Assembly: GCA_964552655.1 (NCBI GenBank)
Contig: CAZKHG010000001.1
Location: forward strand, 62,001 to 126,000
Length of the DNA: 64,000 bases
Source: CAZKHG01 sp964552655
GTDB lineage: Bacteria > Bacteroidota > Bacteroidia > Bacteroidales > Tenuifilaceae
Reading direction: 5' to 3'
Below are positions 59,115-64,000 of this stretch, in pieces; position 1 is the first letter of the stretch; every line of letters begins with the position of its first letter. The position numbers were made by a program, and so were the translations under genes. The notes beneath the pieces are model-generated. The model was not told the origin of the DNA. It saw nothing but the letters and a program-made list of their open reading frames with translations, and searched no databases.

Positions 59115-60614
59115 TTATTTCTTGACAACCCTTAGAACCGGAAAGCTTTCTCCCACTTTTAACAATTCCTCATACTCCTTGTATGTTACCAGTCCAAGCA
59201 TCGATTTGGGTTCGAGCGCTAAAACAATCAGATTACCTTTTATTTGTGCGGTGGGGATGTAAATATAATCATCGGCAGAAATCTTACCGGTAAACTCGTG
59301 TTTTTCTGTTATCGGGTTAATAATAATATCCCTTTCAAAATCGATGGAATCAGTTCTGGTAATGTAATACTGCTCAACCTTAAACTTTTCGTTTGGAATA
59401 AAAGGTTTTGTTTCGAGCATTTGTCTATCAGCCCAGGCTACCAAACTGGTTAGGTTTTTTGGAATCAAATATCCCACAGGTTTCTCAACATCATAGAGCG
59501 ATTGAACAACCGGCCTGTAATCTTTAACAATAACAACCGAGTCCTTTTTTGAGAAATATGAGTATAATGGGATTCTCAGCTTTTCCCCATTTTTGAAATG
59601 ATCGGACTGGATGGAAACCTTCCTGGAATCCTTGCCAGCTATGAGCTTACTTCTTTCACCAGTAACTGTTTCCTTAATTCTTCCGCTGTTCCTATATACA
59701 TATTCTATAAGTCCTTTCATGCCGACCATTTGGCTTTCGGCTCGTTTCTTCAGGTTCTGAATGTAATTGTCCTCGCCGTTCAACCCCTCCTGAATAAAGG
59801 AAAAGGTGTTCTGTATGCCGAAGCTTTGCCTGCCATCGTTGATATCGAATGTGCTATGGCGGATATAATCTATTTCCGGCGGTCCGCCCGGGCAGTACTC
59901 GAAGCTGGTGTAACCGGCATCGCTCACATTTTTGAGGTGATAAGGCAGGATTCGTTTATTTGAAAGGTCTCTTATTCTGGAAGAAACATTAATGTTTGTC
60001 AGTGTTCCTAATGTTACATCTGTATTTTTCCGGTAGCCATACTTCTCCCATTCTTCACTACCGTAGGGAAAGTATTCGTGAACATCCAAAGTGACCTCAA
60101 ATAAATATTTGGAAAATAGTTTCTGAACAGCAATAACCTCAGGTTCAGTCACTATCAAATGGTTCCTGTTAAGATCCACTCCGTTCCAGTTCCGTCTTTT
60201 ATTTAGCTCTGAGCCATCAGGGTTCATTTGCGGAACAATGGCCAAATCAATTTTATCTAAAAGATATTTATTCTCAGGTTTTAAAATCCAATCAGCTAAT
60301 AACAATGCACCCTCTTTACCAGATTGCTCATTGCCATGCTGCTGGGCTATAATCAGCATTTTGACCTTGCTTTGGTCTTTCCCAAATTCAGCGGTAGAAA
60401 ACATCAAGGCGTAAAGGTTTCTACCCTGTATGGTTTTACCAATCACCTCATTTTTAAATAAATCCGACTGCTGATCAAGCTGTTGAACAAATTCTGATAT
60501 TTCCTGATAAGAGGTGGCCCTTTCGAAGTTGTTTTTAATAACAGGTGGTATTATTTCCTGCGCTCTAATGACAATAGAAAGTAATAAGAGGAAGGGTAGA
60601 ATCAAACATTTCAT
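59115..60614 (-). CDS. Exported M14-family metallocarboxypeptidase
   Basis: A 499-residue zinc peptidase. The signal peptide is MKCLILPFLLLLSIVIRAQ. The zinc ligands are visible as AQQHGNEQSGKEGALLL (His and Glu) and VTLDVHEYFPYG (His). The substrate-binding VDLNRNHL segment (Asn-Arg) is also present. The C-terminal ~150 residues form an extra region of unknown fold. It is the first gene of the minus-strand run and could release C-terminal amino acids or act on peptidoglycan peptides. The relation to the MenC-like racemase downstream is inference from co-orientation only. Confidence 0.9.
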   Translation of the reverse strand: MKCLILPFLLLLSIVIRAQEIIPPVIKNNFERATSYQEISEFVQQLDQQSDLFKNEVIGKTIQGRNLYALMFSTAEFGKDQSKVKMLIIAQQHGNEQSGKEGALLLADWILKPENKYLLDKIDLAIVPQMNPDGSELNKRRNWNGVDLNRNHLIVTEPEVIAVQKLFSKYLFEVTLDVHEYFPYGSEEWEKYGYRKNTDVTLGTLTNINVSSRIRDLSNKRILPYHLKNVSDAGYTSFEYCPGGPPEIDYIRHSTFDINDGRQSFGIQNTFSFIQEGLNGEDNYIQNLKKRAESQMVGMKGLIEYVYRNSGRIKETVTGERSKLIAGKDSRKVSIQSDHFKNGEKLRIPLYSYFSKKDSVVIVKDYRPVVQSLYDVEKPVGYLIPKNLTSLVAWADRQMLETKPFIPNEKFKVEQYYITRTDSIDFERDIIINPITEKHEFTGKISADDYIYIPTAQIKGNLIVLALEPKSMLGLVTYKEYEELLKVGESFPVLRVVKK

Positions 60615-60822
60615 TTTGTGATAGTAATCTTATGATATAATCAGCTAGCAGTATTTCTAATAAAACCTCGATATAAAAATACTAAAAATCGGGCACTTCA
60701 AATAGCATTATTCCATATTAGGGATTAATTATAGGTTTAATTAATTTTTTGGTAAAGTTCAGTGAAATTTTAAAATCAACCATCTTTCTCCAAAAAAAAG
60801 TACTTCGCATTGCCCTAATTAT

Positions 60823-60830
60823 TAACTTTG
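60823..60830 (+). promoter_or_regulatory. -7 element of the DUF4290-murA promoter
   Basis: TAACTTTG matches TAnnTTTG 22 bases before the ATG. No convincing -33 element was found. The 238-base gap upstream to the M14 gene is otherwise AT-rich and without recognised features. Confidence 0.5.
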
Positions 60831-60852
60831 AAACTTAATTGAAACGAATAAA

Positions 60853-61437
60853 ATGGATTACAATACGCAACGCAGGAAGCTGGCTTTGCCAGAATATGGA
60901 AGGAATGTACAACAAATGGTTGATCATTTAACCACAATTCAAGATCGAGAGGAGCGGAGCAAACAGGCTCGGGCGGTTATTTCAATTATGGGCAGTATGA
61001 ATCCACACCTGAGGGATATCAATGACTTTAAGCATAAACTCTGGGATCATTTACATATTATGTCAGATTTTAAACTTGATATTGATTCACCTTATCCCAA
61101 GCCTGATATACAAACCATCCAAAGTAAGCCCGATAAAGTGCCCTACCCCACCAAGCCAATAAAACTAAAGCACTATGGTCGTTCCATTGAGCAAATGATT
61201 CAGAAAGCAATTGAAATGGAAGAAGGGCCCCAGAAGGAGGCATTAACCCAACTGATTGCCAATCACATGAAAAAATCATACCTGATTTGGAGCAACGATT
61301 CGGTGAGCGATGCAGATATCCTTCACGACCTGTCAGAACTTTCAGAAGGCAAATTAACCATGGCTGAAGGCACAAAGCTGAGTGACAGCCGGGAAGCGTT
61401 TAAAAACAAACGGAAATTCCAGCCCCGCAAAAAATAA
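60853..61437 (+). CDS. DUF4290 family protein
   Basis: A 194-residue soluble protein with the DUF4290 pattern: MDYNTQRRKLALPEYGRNVQ, VDHLTTIQDREERSKQARAV, GSMNPHLRDINDFKHKLWDH, HYGRSIEQMIQKAIEMEEG, and a basic C-terminal end (KRKFQPRKK). The function is unknown. It precedes murA by 16 bases, an arrangement that recurs in Bacteroidota, so a role in or around peptidoglycan synthesis is possible. The C-terminal Lys/Arg tail may bind nucleic acid or membrane surfaces. Confidence 0.88.
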   Translation: MDYNTQRRKLALPEYGRNVQQMVDHLTTIQDREERSKQARAVISIMGSMNPHLRDINDFKHKLWDHLHIMSDFKLDIDSPYPKPDIQTIQSKPDKVPYPTKPIKLKHYGRSIEQMIQKAIEMEEGPQKEALTQLIANHMKKSYLIWSNDSVSDADILHDLSELSEGKLTMAEGTKLSDSREAFKNKRKFQPRKK

Positions 61438-61453
61438 CCCTAAATACGTTTTT

Positions 61454-62761
61454 ATGGCAACTTTCGAAGTTTACGGAGGAAAACCCCTGAGCGGGGAGCT
61501 CTTCCCTCAGGGTGCCAAAAATGAAGCGTTACAAATTCTCTGCGCCGTTCTTTTAACACCCGAAAAGGTTATAATCAGGAATATTCCGAATATACGCGAT
61601 GTTATTAAGCTGATTGAACTGCTTGAAAGTATGGGGGTTGAGGTTGAACGACTTGATTCCTCAACTTGCAGCTTCAGGGCAGTAAACGTAAATGTGGAAT
61701 ACTTAACCACAGAAGATTTTAAGAACAAAGCTGCAAGTTTAAGGGGTTCGATTATGGTTGTTGGTCCGCTCCTTGCAAGATACGGTGTAGGATACATTCC
61801 AAAACCCGGAGGTGATAAAATAGGGAGAAGAAGGGTGGATACCCATTTTATGGGATTTGAGAAGCTGGGTGCCAACTTCAACTACGATACCAAGGATAGT
61901 TTTTTTAAAGTTGAGGGGAAAAACCTGAAAGGAACATACATGTTGCTTGATGAGGCATCGGTTACAGGTACTGCCAATATTCTGATGGCTGCCGTTATGA
62001 CCCCGGGAACAACTACCATTTTCAACGCTGCCTGCGAACCTTATGTGCAACAGCTAAGCAAAATGCTGGTGAGAATGGGTGCAAAAATATCCGGGATCGG
62101 ATCCAACCTGCTCACCATTGAAGGAGTGAAATACCTTGGGGGTTGTGAACACACCATACTGCCCGATATGATTGAAATCGGGTCATTCATTGGCCTTGCA
62201 GCAATGACACGCAGCGACATCACTATTAAAAATGTATCGTACGAGAACCTCGGTATAATTCCTGATTCATTCAGCCGGTTAGGTATTAAGATGGAGCATA
62301 TTGGTGACGATATTCATATCCCGGCACAAAAAGGTTATGAAATTGAAACTTTCATTGATGGTTCCATTATGACCATAGCGGATGCAACCTGGCCTGGGCT
62401 TACTCCAGACTTACTTAGTGTTTTTTTAGTTGTTGCAACACAAGCAAAAGGATCAGTTTTAATACACCAGAAGATGTTCGAAAGCCGCCTTTTCTTTGTT
62501 GATAAATTGATTGACATGGGTGCCCAGATTATACTTTGCGACCCTCACCGTGCAACGGTAATTGGGCATAACCACCAAATGCAACTTCGACCTACTGTTA
62601 TGACCTCACCTGATATACGTGCTGGTGTGGCATTGCTCATTGCCGCCCTCTCCGCTGATGGGAAAAGTATAATACATAATATTGAGCAAATTGACCGGGG
62701 GTACGAAAACATCGACAAACGCTTAAATGCAATTGGTGCAGATATCAGGCGCTTAGAGTAA
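61454..62761 (+). CDS. murA: UDP-N-acetylglucosamine 1-carboxyvinyltransferase (Asp-type active site)
   Basis: A 435-residue enzyme of the first committed step of peptidoglycan synthesis, transferring enolpyruvate from PEP to UDP-GlcNAc. K22-N23 (QGAKNEALQ) bind PEP. The active-site loop reads YIPKPGGDKIGRRRVD, placing Asp121 where E. coli MurA has Cys115, the residue alkylated by fosfomycin. Other landmarks: KAASLRGSIMVVGPLLARYG, EASVTGTANILMAAV, and SPDIRAGVALLIAAL. The frame is open further upstream but overlaps DUF4290; ATG 61454 gives the family N-terminus MATFEVYGGKPLSGE. It is probably the second gene of a DUF4290-murA operon. Confidence 0.97.
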   Translation: MATFEVYGGKPLSGELFPQGAKNEALQILCAVLLTPEKVIIRNIPNIRDVIKLIELLESMGVEVERLDSSTCSFRAVNVNVEYLTTEDFKNKAASLRGSIMVVGPLLARYGVGYIPKPGGDKIGRRRVDTHFMGFEKLGANFNYDTKDSFFKVEGKNLKGTYMLLDEASVTGTANILMAAVMTPGTTTIFNAACEPYVQQLSKMLVRMGAKISGIGSNLLTIEGVKYLGGCEHTILPDMIEIGSFIGLAAMTRSDITIKNVSYENLGIIPDSFSRLGIKMEHIGDDIHIPAQKGYEIETFIDGSIMTIADATWPGLTPDLLSVFLVVATQAKGSVLIHQKMFESRLFFVDKLIDMGAQIILCDPHRATVIGHNHQMQLRPTVMTSPDIRAGVALLIAALSADGKSIIHNIEQIDRGYENIDKRLNAIGADIRRLE

Positions 62762-62921
62762 AGTGAATTCAAAACTCAAAACACCAGGTCCTTCAGAAAA
62801 TTTCTGTTAAAAAAGATTTATTAAGGAGTAGGTTAAACATTTAACACTCATTTTTTAAACCTTCTTGTATCTTTTTTTTCTAAGATGAAGATTTAATAAT
62901 CAAAACTAACCTACATATAAC

Positions 62922-64000
62922 ATGAAACGATTTTACATTCTTATTTTTACTCTAACCATTGCAGGTTTTTTCCGGTTAGCATTTTCTCAGGATGATCCGG
63001 TAGTTCAGAAAATAATTGAAATTGGGAAAACCGACAATCAAACCATGAAACACCTTGATGTTTTATGTAATCGGTTTGGTGGTCGGTTGATTGGCTCAGA
63101 TGCATACGAAAATGCAGCACAATGGGCTGCAAGCAAATTCAAGGAGTGGGGAATGCAGGTTGAGATGGACGAAGTGGGATCGCTCCCTGTGGGTTTTAAC
63201 CGTGGACCCTGGTTTGGCCGAATGTTAAGCGATAACGGGATGTTTCTTCACTTTGCCACGCCTTCTTATACATCGGGGACCAAGGGTGTTCAAAAAGGGC
63301 ATGTACTTATCGAGCCTAAAACAACCAATGAGTTTAAAAGGATGAAAGGCAAGCTGAAGGGAGCCTGGGTGCTGATTTCCGGAACAAGTTCGGGCTGGCC
63401 AATTGACTTCTCAAAGGAAGCCAACGAAAAAAGGGCAAAAATAATTGCAGAAAACGCCCTGATAGAAAAGAAAAACGATTCCATTAATTCCTTAAACTGG
63501 ATGAACCGGGAAACTGGAGCTAAAAAAATTGAACCCCTCCCATTAAAGGAAGAACCAGCCCTTTTCTATAAAGAAATGGTTGATGCTGGAATTTTAGGTA
63601 TTATCCAATCCGCGCCGGTGCCCATTGTTGCACTTTACGACCGCAAAAATATTGATAGTTTGACTTTTGAAACTTTACCAACCGTGCCAGATATTAAACT
63701 TGATGAACACCAGTATAGCACTATTTACCAGATGGCTAAGGAAAGAAGGGTCTTCGAGCTGGAATTTGATATCCGCAACCATTTTAAAATGGGTCCGGTA
63801 AAGTACCACAACGTTATTGGAATAATCCCAGGTACTGATTTTCCCAATGAATACGTAATAATGGGCGGCCACTTAGACGCTTTTGATGTTGCCACCGGTG
63901 GTGTTGATGATGGATCGGGCGCAACACCGGCAATGGAAGCTGCACGTCTAATTATGAAAGCAGGAGGCAAACCCAAACGCACCATTCTGGTGTGCTTATG
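62922..64000 (+). CDS. Exported M28-family aminopeptidase (3' end outside window)
   Basis: Read directly from the sequence, as the frame runs off the window. The first 359 codons are visible. A signal peptide (MKRFYILIFTLTIAGFF, then RLAFSQ) precedes CNRFGGRLIGSDAYENAAQW, a PA-like segment (KGVQKGHVLIEPK to LIQSAPVP region), and the M28 metal site GGHLDAFDVATGG followed by DDGSGATPAMEAARLI. The His and Asp ligands for the first zinc are present; the remaining Glu/His ligands must lie beyond the end. It is 160 bases after murA with a TATCTTTT element in between. Confidence 0.92.
   Translation, partial: MKRFYILIFTLTIAGFFRLAFSQDDPVVQKIIEIGKTDNQTMKHLDVLCNRFGGRLIGSDAYENAAQWAASKFKEWGMQVEMDEVGSLPVGFNRGPWFGRMLSDNGMFLHFATPSYTSGTKGVQKGHVLIEPKTTNEFKRMKGKLKGAWVLISGTSSGWPIDFSKEANEKRAKIIAENALIEKKNDSINSLNWMNRETGAKKIEPLPLKEEPALFYKEMVDAGILGIIQSAPVPIVALYDRKNIDSLTFETLPTVPDIKLDEHQYSTIYQMAKERRVFELEFDIRNHFKMGPVKYHNVIGIIPGTDFPNEYVIMGGHLDAFDVATGGVDDGSGATPAMEAARLIMKAGGKPKRTILVCL

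Overview
The window is one chromosomal stretch of a member of the Bacteroidota, most likely a Bacteroidales/Marinilabiliales-type lineage that is not a classical Bacteroides. The evidence is: repeated promoters of the Bacteroidota form (TTG or TTTG, about 19-21 bases, then TAnnTTTG) with almost no Shine-Dalgarno sequences; a protein with a gliding-motility/type IX secretion C-terminal domain; lineage-typical families (DUF4290 next to murA, the alternative GlmU family, DUF2202, two-component-propeller proteins); a UbiD-like menaquinone decarboxylase; and the str-S10-spc-alpha gene order without tuf or adk. No integrase, transposase, CRISPR array or rRNA gene was seen. The only tRNA seen is tRNA-His(GUG).

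Layout. 1-8.2 kb: 3' part of a DsbD-like disulfide reductase with two small downstream genes, then lnt, an aldehyde dehydrogenase, a LysE-type exporter and a membrane hybrid histidine kinase whose ATP-binding domain looks degenerate. 8.2-11.5 kb: a very large sensor (14 propeller repeats, a membrane segment, a SpoIIE-type phosphatase) convergent with that kinase. 11.5-14.8 kb: UbiD-like decarboxylase and enolase. 14.9-32.7 kb: 33 translation genes from rpsL to rplQ on the minus strand, all gaps 46 bases or less, apparently one superoperon served by two tandem promoters and closed by a clear terminator. 33.2-35.3 kb: a divergent EF-G paralogue without the catalytic switch II histidine.

35.5-39.3 kb: a PAS sensor kinase, a cyclophilin, an exported cysteine hydrolase, a small orphan gene and tRNA-His. 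39.3-42.8 kb: a three-gene surface-polysaccharide-like cluster (flippase, asparagine-synthase-like protein, hexapeptide acyltransferase). 42.9-48.8 kb: AlkD-like protein, Bax-inhibitor-1 protein, zinc-free L31, an alternative GlmU and Lon with a palindromic operator-like site. 48.8-51.6 kb: a DUF2202 lipoprotein, a small exported protein with two EF-hand-type loops, and a T9SS-type protein. 51.8-55.5 kb: UvrD/PcrA helicase and an MFS transporter. 55.5-60.6 kb: a minus-strand run of M14 peptidase, enolase-superfamily racemase/MenC, GH125 mannosidase and a lipoprotein metallophosphoesterase. 60.8-64 kb: DUF4290, murA (Asp in place of the fosfomycin-target Cys) and the start of an exported M28 peptidase cut by the window end.

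Most of the window is conserved core genome. The parts least explained by known biology are the double EF-hand protein with its DUF2202 neighbour, the kinase without recognisable ATP-binding boxes facing the propeller-phosphatase, the EF-G paralogue beside the str operon, and the operator-like palindrome before lon.
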